DNA of 64,000 nt from Oenanthe sinensis (GCA_028671895.1 CM053809.1:32401501-32465500), one strand, 5' to 3'; positions 1-10,600 are shown, numbered from the stretch's first letter. Program-made: numbers and translations. Notes: generated by a model from the letters alone, not told the origin.

Positions 1-49
1 ATTCCAACAAACCTCCAAATTACTGTTATACCAGTTTCTCCCTATAACA
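1..49 (+). repeat. 3' end of 5' LTR (Tat-lineage Ty3/gypsy element)
   Basis: These 49 bases match, base for base by eye, the last 49 bases of the 3' LTR (12091-12139), ending in CA. The rest of the 5' LTR lies left of the window. The perfect match over this short stretch fits a recent insertion, but 49 bases are too few to date it. Confidence 0.9.
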
Positions 50-50
50 A

Positions 51-70
51 TTGGCGCTAGAAGGAGGGGC
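51..70 (+). other. Primer-binding site of the LTR retrotransposon
   Basis: TTGGCGCTAGAAGGAGGGGC begins one base after the LTR end. It has the expected position and the TGG start complementary to a tRNA CCA tail. I could not assign the tRNA. A second copy of its first 18 bases is found inside pol at 4081-4098. Confidence 0.75.
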
Positions 71-90
71 TTGACATCTGAGGGAGAAGG

Positions 91-3000
91 ATGTCTAACT
101 CTAGGAGAACCGGAAACTCATCAGAAAGTGATAGAGCTGAGGATGACGAGACCCCGAGACATGCCAACGAGAACCCGCCTCAGACCGACCCCAAACTCTT
201 GGAATTCCTTGATGAGATGGGCCAGCAGATGCTCGAGTTCAACAAGAGAATGAGGCGGATGGAGAGGAGAGGCGCCTCTAAGAAGGCTAGCGCGAGCGCC
301 CGGCGACGAATGAGGAGGGCCAATAAATCTAAGCGGCCCTGGTCGACCGTGAAACCTCGTGACCTCATGAATGATTTTAATGATGAAGCCGGAGATGTAG
401 GGAAGGATGAATCATTAGAGTGGGATGAGGTGCCCCCCAGTCAGGCGCGGCAGGCCCATGAGACCCCTCACAGGTCGTTTCATGGCCCAGCCCCCTCTGA
501 GGCGAAGGCAACCAGTGTTTTTGACAGGGTCGGGAGAAGACTAACCGAGCATGATCTAAGGATAAAGCTGGAGAGAGCCCGAACTAAAAACACTGAGGTA
601 AGGCCCCCGAGTCTAGCACGTGAAGCAGAGGGACCCCCTCGCCATCGCGAGCGCGCCAGGTCCCCATATCGTGCTCACGTACCGGAGAGGCCCCCTCCCA
701 GGGGAAGAAATCAGGAAGCTCAGTCCGTGATAAGTGGAGAATGTGGAGGCCGAAGGCGTGAACAGGCACCGCCCCCATCGCATAGGGCCAGTAATGAAAA
801 TAATAATGAGGAGAGGCTGGGAAACCTCCGCATGAACGATCTTAGGCAGCTCCTAGAGCGCATGGAGAAGGAGAAAACTGCTCCAAATCCTATCTCCACC
901 CAGTCACCTTTCACCAATGAGATCCGAGTCGCACCTCTGCCCGCCATCTTCAGAAACAACCCGAATCTCACTTTTAATGGTGATACTGATCCAGCCGAAT
1001 ATCTAATCCGCTTCAATATTGAGATGGAAGTTTACCAGGTTTCCACTCTAGCCCGGTGTCGGCTATTCGCCGCCTCTCTCAGGGGTAGTGCCCAACAGTG
1101 GTTCTCCAAACTCGGGCCAGTTATGATCGACTCATGGGAACTACTGGCAGATATATTCATCAAACAATTTCAGTCTTCCATGCTCTATGCCCCACCTGTG
1201 GCGACCCTTGCTAATATTAAGCAAAGGGAAGGAGAAACTCTGCAAGATTACTTCAAGAGGTTTAATGCCGAAGTACCCCGAGTTAGAGGAGCAACTGAAG
1301 AGGCTGTAAAGAACTTCCTGATAGCAGGTCTTAAGGAGGGAACTGACTTCTGGAAAAGCCTACAAGCTAAGACACCTGAAACATTATCTGAGTTCTACCG
1401 GCAGGCTGAGCCCTTTAAATGGGTGGAGAAATCTATGCTTGACTTAAAGAAGAGTAACAACAATGGGGGCCGAGGAAAGAATAACAAACGCAAGGGATCC
1501 CGGAGTCCGGATAATAGATACAAGGGCCGTAGAGACAGAAGCCCCAGCCCGAAGAGGTATGATAAAAGGGAAAGAGAGAGGTCCCTTGAGAGCCATAGGT
1601 CAGAGGACAGGAGGCCTTATCCGAAATACACTCGCCACACCCCACTAGTGGCCCCAATTGAGCACATCTACGCAATTAATGCCTCTAAAGGAATCTTCAA
1701 GAAGCCTCCACCAATGACGAATTACGGTAGAAAGGACTCTCGGAAGTTCTGCGCCTACCATGAGCAGTCGGGCCATGACACCGCCGATTGCAGATATTTG
1801 AAAGACCAGATTGAAGACCTCATTAGAAGCGGTCACCTCACTGAATGGGTGGTAAGAGAAGTGAAGAGACATCAGAGGAGTGATTATCATAGCGTCCCGC
1901 CTCCTCCTTCGAAAGATAAGGCTCCCCAGGATAAAGAGAGACCTGGGCTTGGCAGTACTAGAGAGGGCAGTATCCATATTATCATCGGGGGTCCTCATAT
2001 TGGTGGAGATAGCAAACGAGCCATGGAGAGATATGCCAGAGAGGCCAAGGAGCGTCCCCTCACTAATATCCACCACCTCTCGCAGAGACCTCCCAAGCTG
2101 TTTAAGGGAGAGGAAACTGATATTATGTTTACCGAAGAGGATGCCAAATGGGTCCATCACCCCCATAATGATGCCCTGGTAGTTAAAATAAAGATCGGAT
2201 CCTCGAATGTGCACATAGTACTTGTCGATAATGGAAGCGCTGTTAATGTTCTCACTTATGACGTCTACCAGAAGATGGGTCTCCTTGACAAGGATCTCAC
2301 GCCTACTATCGGCCAGCTCTACGGATTTACCGGGGCCTCGGTTAGCGTTAAGGGCCTCATTAAACTCCCCGTCACCCTAGGGGAGGAGCCCTGCATGACC
2401 ACCCAGGTTGCAGATTTCATGGTAGTAGACCAGCACTCTGCCTACAATGCCATAATTGGCAGGCCCATACTGAAGGAAATGAGGGTGGTGACCTCTATTT
2501 ACCACCTCTCAATGAAGTTTCCCACTCCAAAGGGGGTAGGATGTGTCAAGGGCTGCCAGTATGATTCTCGAGAATGTTATAACAAGGCCCTCAAGTCAGC
2601 CGAGAAGACAAGTAGAGAGGTAAAAGCCATCAATGTAGACGATTGCAAGCCAAGTTCATGTGATACCGTGATCCCACCGAAAATAGAGGACGCTATGTGC
2701 AACACCATCACCGTCGAAGAGCTCCCGCAAGATTATTTTGAAAACATGGGAATTCAAGTAGAGCCGATACCGGGGGCACTCATGATGGAGCCCTCCCAGC
2801 CAGTTCAAAATTTGGTAGAAGGAATTGTGGAAGAGGCTAGTGATGATGAGGAGACCCCAGAGCAGTTAGCAAAAAGACTCAGTAAAGGAAAATGGGTTCC
2901 AGAGGAGACCTCAGCAGTGATAGATCTCCCCAACGGATTCTCTCGTGAAATCACAGGCATCACCGAAAGATTAGTCAGTCCGAGCGGACCCGGGGGGTAC

Positions 3001-4110
3001 ACATTGGAGGATCAAAACAAGGAAGTGCTCTCTATTGAAGAAGTGGGAGAAGCAGGTATGACTCAGGATTTTGAGATGGATATTGATCCACGTATGCCCG
3101 CTCATGTAGAAAGAGCTGGGGCAGCCGAAGATACTATCACGATTCCGGTGGACGCACATGATCCTTCTAAGTGGCTGAAGATTGGCTCTAATCTCGACCC
3201 AAACATGAGAGACTCTCTGGTCTCCTTCCTCAAAAGTAACCTGGATGTGTTTGCCTGGTCTCATGCTGATATGGTAGGGATTGACCCTAAAGTTATGTGT
3301 CATCACCTCAACATTGATCCAAATAAAAAGGGGGTGAGGCAGAAAAGGCGCCCTGTCAGTGGAGAGAGGGCTGAAGCCCTCAAGGAAGAAGTGGACCGGC
3401 TCCTCAAGGTCGGGCTCATCAAGGAAGCTTTCTATCCCACATGGTTGGCCAATCCGGTTCTCGTAAAAAAGCCAAATGGGAAGTGGAGGACTTGCATAGA
3501 CTTCACTGATCTAAACAAGCATTGCCCCAAGGATAGCTTCCCTCTACCAAGAATTGATCAGCTAGTGGATGCAACTGCTGGTCACGCACTACTCAGCTTC
3601 ATGGATGCTTATTCAGGATACAACCAAATTCCCATGTATGAGCCTGATCAGGAACACACAGCATTCATCACAGATAGGGGTCTCTATTGTTATGTTGGGA
3701 TGCCCTTCGGCTTACTCAATGCCGGATCCACCTACCAGAGGCTGGTCAATATGATGTTCGAAAAGCAAATTGGTAAAACCATGGAAGTATATGTAGATGA
3801 TATGCTGGTTAAGTCTAAGGAGGCCGTGGATCACGTCGGCCACTTAGCCGAGATGTTTGACATCTTGAGGAAGTACCGGATGAAGCTCAACCCCCAGAAA
3901 TGTGTCTTCGGGGTAGAATCCGGGAAATTCCTAGGCTTCATTGTTAATCACCGAGGGATCGAAGCCAACCCGGCCAAGATCAAAGCTCTAATCCCCATTA
4001 ACAGTCATATTATTATACTTTTAGCTCTATTATTCCAGCAAACCTCCGAAATTCGTTGTTACGAAAATCCTCCAACAACAATTGGCGCTAGAAGGAGGTG
4101 CAGAGCTTAA
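91..4110 (+). CDS. Gag-protease-reverse transcriptase polyprotein, broken at its 3' end
   Basis: The ORF starts at the first ATG after the PBS and gives 1339 codons. Visible parts: a charged Arg/Ser-rich N-terminus; a retrotransposon gag domain at about residues 280-455; a CHC-type knuckle-like motif (CAYHEQSGHDTADC) near residue 555; an aspartic protease with VDNGSA near residue 711; and a reverse transcriptase at about 1083-1300 with MPFGL and the YVDD active site near 1234. Homology to pol stops near nt 3990. The last ~40 codons come from a fragment resembling an LTR end and PBS, ending in TAA at 4108-4110. The polyprotein would therefore lack RNase H and integrase. Downstream pol continues in another frame from about 4098. 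Confidence 0.93.
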   Translation: MSNSRRTGNSSESDRAEDDETPRHANENPPQTDPKLLEFLDEMGQQMLEFNKRMRRMERRGASKKASASARRRMRRANKSKRPWSTVKPRDLMNDFNDEAGDVGKDESLEWDEVPPSQARQAHETPHRSFHGPAPSEAKATSVFDRVGRRLTEHDLRIKLERARTKNTEVRPPSLAREAEGPPRHRERARSPYRAHVPERPPPRGRNQEAQSVISGECGGRRREQAPPPSHRASNENNNEERLGNLRMNDLRQLLERMEKEKTAPNPISTQSPFTNEIRVAPLPAIFRNNPNLTFNGDTDPAEYLIRFNIEMEVYQVSTLARCRLFAASLRGSAQQWFSKLGPVMIDSWELLADIFIKQFQSSMLYAPPVATLANIKQREGETLQDYFKRFNAEVPRVRGATEEAVKNFLIAGLKEGTDFWKSLQAKTPETLSEFYRQAEPFKWVEKSMLDLKKSNNNGGRGKNNKRKGSRSPDNRYKGRRDRSPSPKRYDKRERERSLESHRSEDRRPYPKYTRHTPLVAPIEHIYAINASKGIFKKPPPMTNYGRKDSRKFCAYHEQSGHDTADCRYLKDQIEDLIRSGHLTEWVVREVKRHQRSDYHSVPPPPSKDKAPQDKERPGLGSTREGSIHIIIGGPHIGGDSKRAMERYAREAKERPLTNIHHLSQRPPKLFKGEETDIMFTEEDAKWVHHPHNDALVVKIKIGSSNVHIVLVDNGSAVNVLTYDVYQKMGLLDKDLTPTIGQLYGFTGASVSVKGLIKLPVTLGEEPCMTTQVADFMVVDQHSAYNAIIGRPILKEMRVVTSIYHLSMKFPTPKGVGCVKGCQYDSRECYNKALKSAEKTSREVKAINVDDCKPSSCDTVIPPKIEDAMCNTITVEELPQDYFENMGIQVEPIPGALMMEPSQPVQNLVEGIVEEASDDEETPEQLAKRLSKGKWVPEETSAVIDLPNGFSREITGITERLVSPSGPGGYTLEDQNKEVLSIEEVGEAGMTQDFEMDIDPRMPAHVERAGAAEDTITIPVDAHDPSKWLKIGSNLDPNMRDSLVSFLKSNLDVFAWSHADMVGIDPKVMCHHLNIDPNKKGVRQKRRPVSGERAEALKEEVDRLLKVGLIKEAFYPTWLANPVLVKKPNGKWRTCIDFTDLNKHCPKDSFPLPRIDQLVDATAGHALLSFMDAYSGYNQIPMYEPDQEHTAFITDRGLYCYVGMPFGLLNAGSTYQRLVNMMFEKQIGKTMEVYVDDMLVKSKEAVDHVGHLAEMFDILRKYRMKLNPQKCVFGVESGKFLGFIVNHRGIEANPAKIKALIPINSHIIILLALLFQQTSEIRCYENPPTTIGARRRCRA
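3991..4097 (+). repeat. LTR-end plus PBS fragment embedded in pol
   Basis: About 107 bases between the RT and RNase H coding parts do not code for pol. They read like a diverged LTR end (CAAACCTCC followed by a CAACAA end), followed by ATTGGCGCTAGAAGGAGG, the same PBS as at 50-67. The LTR-like part is clearly diverged from this element's own LTR, so it probably comes from a related family. The right edge sits on GAAGGAGG, which the PBS leader could share with the pol codons just before GTGCAGAGC. The piece changes the reading frame. Confidence 0.75.
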
Positions 4111-6491
4111 CCGGGCGGATAGCAGCTTTAAATCGCTTTGTCTCCAAATCATCTGACAAATGCCAAGAGTTCTTCAAAGCAATCAGGAGCATAGGAAAGA
4201 AGTTCGAGTGGACCCCTGAATGTGAAGAGGCCTTTCAACAGATCAAAGAGCATCTAGGCAGCCCACCTCTCCTATCCAAGCCTCTAGCAGGGGAGACTTT
4301 AATTCTCTATCTTGCTGTTTCAGACTACTCGGTTAGTGCTGTTCTGGTTAGAGAAGAAGCGGACACTCAGTTTCCTGTGTACTACGTGAGCAAGAGGATG
4401 CTTGATGCAGAGACCCGATATACTAACATGGAAAAGTTAGTTTATGCTCTCATTCTGGCATCACGGAAGCTCCGACCTTACTTTCAGGCTCACAAAATTG
4501 AAGTAAGAACCGCCTATCCATTAAGGCAAGTATTGCACAAACCAGAAACATCTGGCAGGCTATTGAAGTGGGCGATTGAGCTAGGCCAATTCGATGTTTC
4601 ATACAAACCCCGCAGTGCCATAAAGGGGCAGGCTCTCGCAGACTTCATTCTGGAATTTCCATCTCACAGTGACGAGAGCACACAAGTCTCCACTAGGGTC
4701 TCGAGCACCACACAAGAAGAAATCAACGAAAACAGCGCTCCTTGGTGGACCTTATATGTTGATGGAGCAGTGAATAATGAAGGAGCAGGTGCAGGGATAG
4801 AGCTTGTGACTCCGGAGGGACACAAACTCAATACTGCTATCCACTTCACCTTTCAGGCCACAAACAATGATGCTGAATATGAGGCCCTCATATCTGGCCT
4901 CAAACTAGCCTTAGAAATGAAGGCGGAAAACCTTAACATATTCAGTGACTCTATGCTGGTCGTCTACCAAATAAAAGGGGGGTTCCAAGCTAGGGGTCCT
5001 CGTACTGAGCTATATCTTAATTGCTCCCGACGGCTCCTCAGTCTCTTTAAAGAAGTCAAGATCGAACAACTCCCACGAGGTCAAAATGCCCATGCAGACG
5101 CGCTGGCCAAACTCGGCTCTCAACGCGAGGCCACTCTGTTAGGGGTCATTCCCCTTGAAATCCAGAGGAGGCCCAGTGTCCCTGAGGAACTGAATAAGAA
5201 GAAAACTTCATCACTTGAGCTAATGGAGATTGAGATTGAAAATCCGGCTCCAACTCGGATGACTCCAATAAGGGAGTATATCAAAAGGGGTTCATTACCT
5301 GAAAATAATAATGAAGCTAGACGAATCAAGTACAAGGCCGCACGGTATGTTATTTATGATGAGGTCCTTTACCGAAGGGGCTTCAATATCCCACTTCTCA
5401 GGTGTGTTGATGGGGCCGAATGCAATTATATACTTCGAGAAGTACATGAAGGTATTTGTGGCAATCACACAGGGGGTGGTTCTTTAGCCCACAAGATCCT
5501 CCGACAAGGCTACTACTGGCCTACTCTCAAGCACGACGCCATTGAATTCGCCAGGTCTTGCGACAAGTGTCAAAGATATGCTAACTTCAGCAACATCCCC
5601 GCTGTTCCACTCACCTCTCTGATGAGCCCGTGGCCCTTTGCCATGTGGGGGATTGATTTGATAGGAGAGCTGCCGAAAGCTAAGGGAGGGGTCAAGTATG
5701 CTGTGGTGGCAGTTGATTATTTCACTAAGTGGGCCGAGGCCGAGCCCCTAGCCACTATCACCGCCAAGAAGCTTAAGGATTTTGTGTACAGGGCTATTGT
5801 GTGCAGGTTTGGGATCCCCTACAAGCTCATTTCTGATAATGGAAAGCAGTTTGATTCCAAGGAAATGCGAGAATTTTGTGACAACTTGGGCATCAGGAAG
5901 GATTTCTCAGCTGTCTGCCACCCTCAATCAAATGGCCAGACAGAAGCAATAAACAAGATAATCAAGCACACTCTGAAAGCTAAGCTGGATGAAAATAAGG
6001 GCAACTGGCCCGAGGAGCTCCCTAGGGTCCTCTGGTCCTACAACACTACCCCGAGGAGCACTACTGGTGAGACCCCATTCTCCTTATCATATGGATGTGA
6101 AGCTATGGTACCTGTGGAAGTTGGCTCCGGATCATTCCGTCGAGATCATTTTGACCCCAATAATAATGAGGTCAACCACCGACTCTACCTCGACATGATT
6201 GAAGAGACCCGGGCAGACTCTCAGGTCCGCCTAGCGTCGTACCATCAAAGGACAGCTAGGCACTACAATGGGAAAGTGAGGGCTCGTTCACTCCGAGTTG
6301 GAGATCTAGTCCTACGTCGGGTCATGCCAAACACCAAGATTCAGGCACATGGAGTCTTCGGTGCCAACTGGGAAGGCCCCTACAAGGTCAAGACTGTTCT
6401 CTGGGAGGGAACATATCACCTCTCTGATCTCAAAGACAAGCTTATTCCGCGAGCATGGAATGCGGAACATCTCAAGAAGTATCTACCTTAA
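4098..6491 (+). CDS. Pol C-terminal part: RNase H, second RNase H, integrase (start lost)
   Basis: This 797-codon frame opens on GTG, not ATG, and is the continuation of pol after the inserted fragment; it has no initiator of its own. Domains in order: the RT-linked RNase H (about residues 35-195); a second RNase H with LYVDGA, AEYEA and HADALAKL (about 215-340), the extra domain typical of Tat elements; an integrase zinc-binding region with CDKCQ; and an integrase core with the D-D-E residues in GIDLIG, SDNGKQF and QTEAINK (about 510-660). A C-terminal domain ends in AWNAEHLKKYLP. The stop at 6489-6491 is followed by a non-coding stretch. All catalytic residues I can see are intact. Confidence 0.92.
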   Translation: MQSLTGRIAALNRFVSKSSDKCQEFFKAIRSIGKKFEWTPECEEAFQQIKEHLGSPPLLSKPLAGETLILYLAVSDYSVSAVLVREEADTQFPVYYVSKRMLDAETRYTNMEKLVYALILASRKLRPYFQAHKIEVRTAYPLRQVLHKPETSGRLLKWAIELGQFDVSYKPRSAIKGQALADFILEFPSHSDESTQVSTRVSSTTQEEINENSAPWWTLYVDGAVNNEGAGAGIELVTPEGHKLNTAIHFTFQATNNDAEYEALISGLKLALEMKAENLNIFSDSMLVVYQIKGGFQARGPRTELYLNCSRRLLSLFKEVKIEQLPRGQNAHADALAKLGSQREATLLGVIPLEIQRRPSVPEELNKKKTSSLELMEIEIENPAPTRMTPIREYIKRGSLPENNNEARRIKYKAARYVIYDEVLYRRGFNIPLLRCVDGAECNYILREVHEGICGNHTGGGSLAHKILRQGYYWPTLKHDAIEFARSCDKCQRYANFSNIPAVPLTSLMSPWPFAMWGIDLIGELPKAKGGVKYAVVAVDYFTKWAEAEPLATITAKKLKDFVYRAIVCRFGIPYKLISDNGKQFDSKEMREFCDNLGIRKDFSAVCHPQSNGQTEAINKIIKHTLKAKLDENKGNWPEELPRVLWSYNTTPRSTTGETPFSLSYGCEAMVPVEVGSGSFRRDHFDPNNNEVNHRLYLDMIEETRADSQVRLASYHQRTARHYNGKVRARSLRVGDLVLRRVMPNTKIQAHGVFGANWEGPYKVKTVLWEGTYHLSDLKDKLIPRAWNAEHLKKYLP

Positions 6492-6554
6492 CTGCCCATG
6501 TAACTGGCAGTACTATTTCTTTTTAGACTTCGTATGAATAAATCATCCTAAGTC

Positions 6555-6566
6555 TCGGGGGGTAGT
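6555..6566 (+). other. Second polypurine-tract-like copy after pol
   Basis: TCGGGGGGTAGT here is identical to the 12 bases directly before the 3' LTR (11074-11085), and is followed by ACTGTTATA, which resembles the LTR start TGTTATG. It lies 64 bases past the pol stop, where a simpler gypsy element would have its PPT and LTR. Confidence 0.55.
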
Positions 6567-6715
6567 ACTGTTATATAAACACCCCTCCGAGCTGATGTAA
6601 TGACTCTATTGGCCCTATCTTCTTCAATTATTCAAGAAATATGCATGGTTTTCTTTCAAATTTTATGTAATGTGTATCAATATTCATGAAAGTTCGTGCA
6701 GTTAGGGTCGAGCAA

Positions 6716-7290
6716 CGACAATGTGCGGCCAGAAATTGCTTAGCTAGGCGAGGCCTGTTGGCCAGCCAAGCGATGCGACGTGGGGCCCCGTCGTCACATA
6801 AGTGAACGATGCGAGGCCATAACCACGGGCCCCGTTGGGACGAGCTCAGGTCAGCATAGGTGCGAGGCCATCTGGTTCAAAAAATGAACGAGGCAGGGCC
6901 CCCAATGCGAGGCCACAATAGAACGGGCAGGCAAGACTGGGATCGTTGAAACGACCTGAAAACAGTCATCAGTTGTAAAGAAAGCTAATCAATAAAGCAA
7001 AGGCTAGCACGAAGGCGACGCCAGCCATTCCTGTTCGAAGTTGCCCGAACTAGGCCCCCTCAGCACGAGCTCAACACTGTGTGGCCGGAAATTGCAAAGC
7101 TATGCGAGGCCTAATGGCCAGCCAAGCGACGCGACGTGGGGCCCCGTCGTCACATAAGTGTGCGATGCGAGGCCATAACCACGGGCCCCATTGGAACGAA
7201 CTCAGGCCAGCATCGATGTGAGGCCATTCGGTTCTAAGTCATTCGAACCAGGCCCCCATGCGAGGCCAATAACGATGGGATCGCAGAAGC
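6716..7290 (+). repeat. Two tandem ~357-bp GC-rich repeat units in the retrotransposon 3' region
   Basis: A segment with AGCCAAGCGA, GACGTGGGGCCCCGTCGTCACATAAGTG, GCGAGGCCATAACCACGGGCCCC and AGGCCAGC-like words at about 6720-6900 recurs at about 7077-7255. The offset is close to 357 bases with roughly 85-90% similarity by eye. No long ORF is present. Tandem repeats in this untranslated region are common in Tat elements. Confidence 0.75.
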
Positions 7291-7632
7291 GACCTGGATC
7301 TACTTAAACGTTTGTGGAATGAAAGAATAAAGCCGATAAGTCAGAAATACTAGCTTCGCGAAGTGAAATCACAACCGGTTCATAAAAAAAAATGACCAGA
7401 AAGTAGTTGGAAATATGCAACATGAAGATATACTATGCGATGCGAAGCAAAAATTAAGACATGGGTAAATAAAACGAAGCGAATACAAAGGAGATGGAAG
7501 AAATCAAAGCATTAAAATAAATGTTGAAGTGAATACAAATGCGAGGCATAGACGGTGCCCGCAACCCATTAAATTCAGCTCGCAAGCGAGCACAAAACAC
7601 TTGTTCAAATTAATAAATTACAAATAAAGAAG

Positions 7633-10222
7633 TCACGAAGCTTCCTCCTGTTGCTGCTCTTGGACCCGCTTTGCCTCGAGCTCCGCAGATCGCTGAGCGA
7701 CCTCCTCCTCCACTTCCTTGCGAAGGGTCTCTGCGTAAACTCGGGTCGCCTCGCCCAATTGGCCCCAGTCAAAGTCAGGCAGCTTCTTCATAAAGGACTT
7801 CATAAACTTCACCTGCCCAAGAGCCGAGGCCTCGGCTACTGCCTCCTTCTTCTCATCAGCAAAATTAGAGATCGCAGTCTCTTGGGTTATGATTTGAGTT
7901 TGGAGCTCGTTTAATTTATCATCAAAGGCCTTTGTGTTGGCAGCTCGTTCATTCTCCAAATCATTGACTTTGTCCTTCGCGGACCGGAGATCCCGCCTTA
8001 ACGGACTGAGCTCGTCCTTCAACTTCTTCTGCTCGTCAAGCAGCTTCTTCTTCTCAGCTTCCAAGGATTCGACCTTAAAGTTTAAAGCTTGGGTTTGTGT
8101 GGCCAAGGCTCGCACCTCCTTGTGACGGCTCGCTTGACGATAGAACAATTCAGCAGCAGCTCGAGTGATAGCTGCATTGTTCTCCTCAAAAGAGGACTGA
8201 GCCCACTGATTGAGGTCGCTCTCAGAAACATTGGAGTGGCCTAGCTTCGCAAAAGCATTGGTTGCGACGTGAGTAGTTGTGGTCGTAACAGTGGCCCCCT
8301 TGGTCACTTCAACTCGAGCTCGCTTCGGATCTACCTTGCCAGCCTCAGCATCCAAGTGTTTCCTCTTCGGCTCTGTAAGAGGAGGTTTACCAGCAGAGAG
8401 CTTTGGATCCTTGGCTGGAGGCTTGCGAGCCGAGCCTGTGACCACCACATCATCGTCCTCAAGAGTAAAAGGAGGAGGAGCCACATTAGACTTTGACATA
8501 TCTGCATAAGAGAGATGAAGCGATCAGAAAACAGTTGTAAAAATATGAAATGGCCAGCAGTATAAGAATAATGCATATTAATGCGATGCGAGCACAATAA
8601 AAAATGAGGTGATACTATCTATACGTACCAGATTCAGTTCGAGTTCGCTTTGCAGGACGTTTATTGGACGAGCCCGCAATGGCTTTTCCCTTGTTCGGAG
8701 TCAGTCTTGCTCCATCTTTTAAGAAACCGTATGCGACCAGGTTTGAGGTCGTTACCAGCTTCTTCATGTTCCTCTCCTCGAGGGGCAGTTGTAGTATACT
8801 GTCAGCTCGTTTTTTGGCCTCGCCAGAAAGTGGCGTGCGAGGAGGAGCAACTTAGGAGAAAAATCAAGAAAAAGATTCAGCCTCGAATCGGTTTTAAAAG
8901 AAGAAGTTAGAGGAGAAAATAACGAGGAGGGGATACACACCTGGTTTATAATTAAAAACTACGGGAACCCTGGGCACATCGAACACGTAGAAATACGGTT
9001 CCTTCCAATGACCCACATTACTCGGAGCCCCGTGCAATAAGTTCTTGCCGTTGAACTCGGGCCAGACCGAGAGATATAAATATCCGAAGTCCTTCTTTCC
9101 CGAGGACTTGAGATTTAGAAAATACCCGAGCGTCTTTGCATCGAGGTCGGGGAAGTTTCGTTTCTGATACAGAATATACAAAGCGATGGCGGATCGCCAA
9201 CCATTGGGGTTAACTTGAATAGGTGCGATGTGAAAGTATTCGCAAACGTCCAAGATGAATGGGTGTACGGGCGAAGTGATCCCGACCTTCAGCAGCGAGG
9301 TGGACAGAACCATCCTCGGAACACGACCCCCATTTTCCTCGTGATCGAATTTATAACATCTCTGGTGAGGACGAGGCAAGACAATGAAGCCTTCTAGCCT
9401 AAACTGATCGACGGCTTCGGCTAATGATTCCGAAGTCAAGCTTGTCTTCAGGTCACGAGCTGCGAGCACCCGAGGAGAGGATGGCCTCGTCGAAGAGCTG
9501 CTCGCACCCTCACCCAAAGGCTTCGCACCTATGTAAATTGGCCCCTCTAGTTCGGGCTGATCAGGCGGAATGAAGACTTCATCATCAGAATCCTCGGGAA
9601 CGAATTGATAATTTTCCAGGTCGATCGACCTGGTCACAGCATCATCATCCTCGCTGTCTGAGGACTCGACCCAATGAGAGGTCGCTTCATCTTCTAGGTC
9701 AAGATCGACCTCAGTGCGAGCCCGTTTGCCCTTCAGATCACGGGGCTCATAATAGGCGCTCCCGAGCTCACTCCAGCTCGAATCGCTACGAACAGGAATT
9801 GGTCGTTGGGGATGAAGGGGCTCCTCGCCAGATTGAGCTTGAGTAGCTCGCTCCGCGACCCGACGAGCGATCTCCTCCTCGGCTGCTTCCTTTGTGAGAG
9901 GGCCCGGCCCGGCATTTAAGAAGGAGAGGTCGATGGGGGTTATCGATTTCTTTTTCTTCCATTTTTCAAGACCCTCGTGTCGATCAGAATCTTCTATGGC
10001 CCAGGATGGGTCCATGTTCAAAACGAACGAGTCCGAACTCGACTGCTCGATCCGGGCAATGAGGGCAGCCGCTTCGGGGCTGACTTCGGTCCCCGGAATG
10101 ATTGGATGACGGCTCGTGCCTGATATCTCGTTCAGCTCACGTTGGAATTCACGCGAACCCCTCAGTTCCTTGGGGTAATGACTTAGAGGCGAAGACGTAC
10201 TGGTCTTCGAATCGCTCGACAT
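7633..10222 (-). CDS. Spliced antisense gene of the Tat element (Transposase_28-like plus coiled coil)
   Basis: Two long minus-strand ORFs join into one 790-codon reading frame with three exons: 10222-8941, 8850-8629 and 8501-7633. Splice sites are consensus (CCAG/GTGTGT, CTAAG/TT; TCTG/GTACGT, TGCAG/AT) and both introns are phase 1, so all three exons stay in frame. Exon 1 has an acidic, Ser-rich N-terminus followed by a domain (VHPFILDVCEYF, NPNGWRSAIALYILY, FGYLYLSVWPEF) like the plant Transposase_28 / putative gypsy-type family. Exon 2 has LPLEERNMKKLVTT. Exon 3 is a basic segment and a long coiled coil rich in Lys/Glu. The function is unknown. Extra antisense ORFs at this place are known in Tat elements. 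A TATA-like box lies at 10698-10705. Confidence 0.8.
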
Positions 10223-10482
10223 CTGAAATAGATGGTGAATTGGTTAAGGTGTGTGCTCTTAAAGGAGAAAAGGAAAATTGCTAAGTGTCCTCACATCGCA
10301 CACGAGCCGGTCCTAAATCTAAGGTCGAGATCGCGACGCGAGGAAATGTGGGGTGTGTGAAATGATACGACCCGGGGAGTGGGATCGCATCGCATGAAGT
10401 ATGTACGTATGGATGACTAATCAAATATTACATAAGCATGTTATGAAAAGCGAGGACATATATGGCGAGTTCGGATCGTTAC

Positions 10483-10600
10483 CTTTGTTATGGGAAGGAG
10501 GGCTCGAATCGCTTGAAGAGTGTTGACTGGAACTCTGCTCGCTAGAAGATTCCGGCGACTGAGGATGAACAAATCGAGTTCGCACTTGGATTCTGGGCAT
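10483..10600 (-). other. Possible upstream exon of the antisense gene (out of frame)
   Basis: On the minus strand, the first ATG after the TATA-like box is at 10600 and opens a Ser-rich 39-codon stretch ending at a consensus donor (AAAG/GTAACG). A strong acceptor (ATTTCAG) ends directly before the ATG of the main exon at 10222. Joining the two leaves one spare base, so this ATG would be out of frame with the main protein. It may be a 5'-UTR exon with an upstream ORF, or show decay. Confidence 0.4.

Noticed and set aside
1645..2214. 189-codon minus-strand frame within gag-protease
   Set aside because: A shadow of the real polyprotein on the other strand; no domain, codon pattern follows the plus-strand gene.
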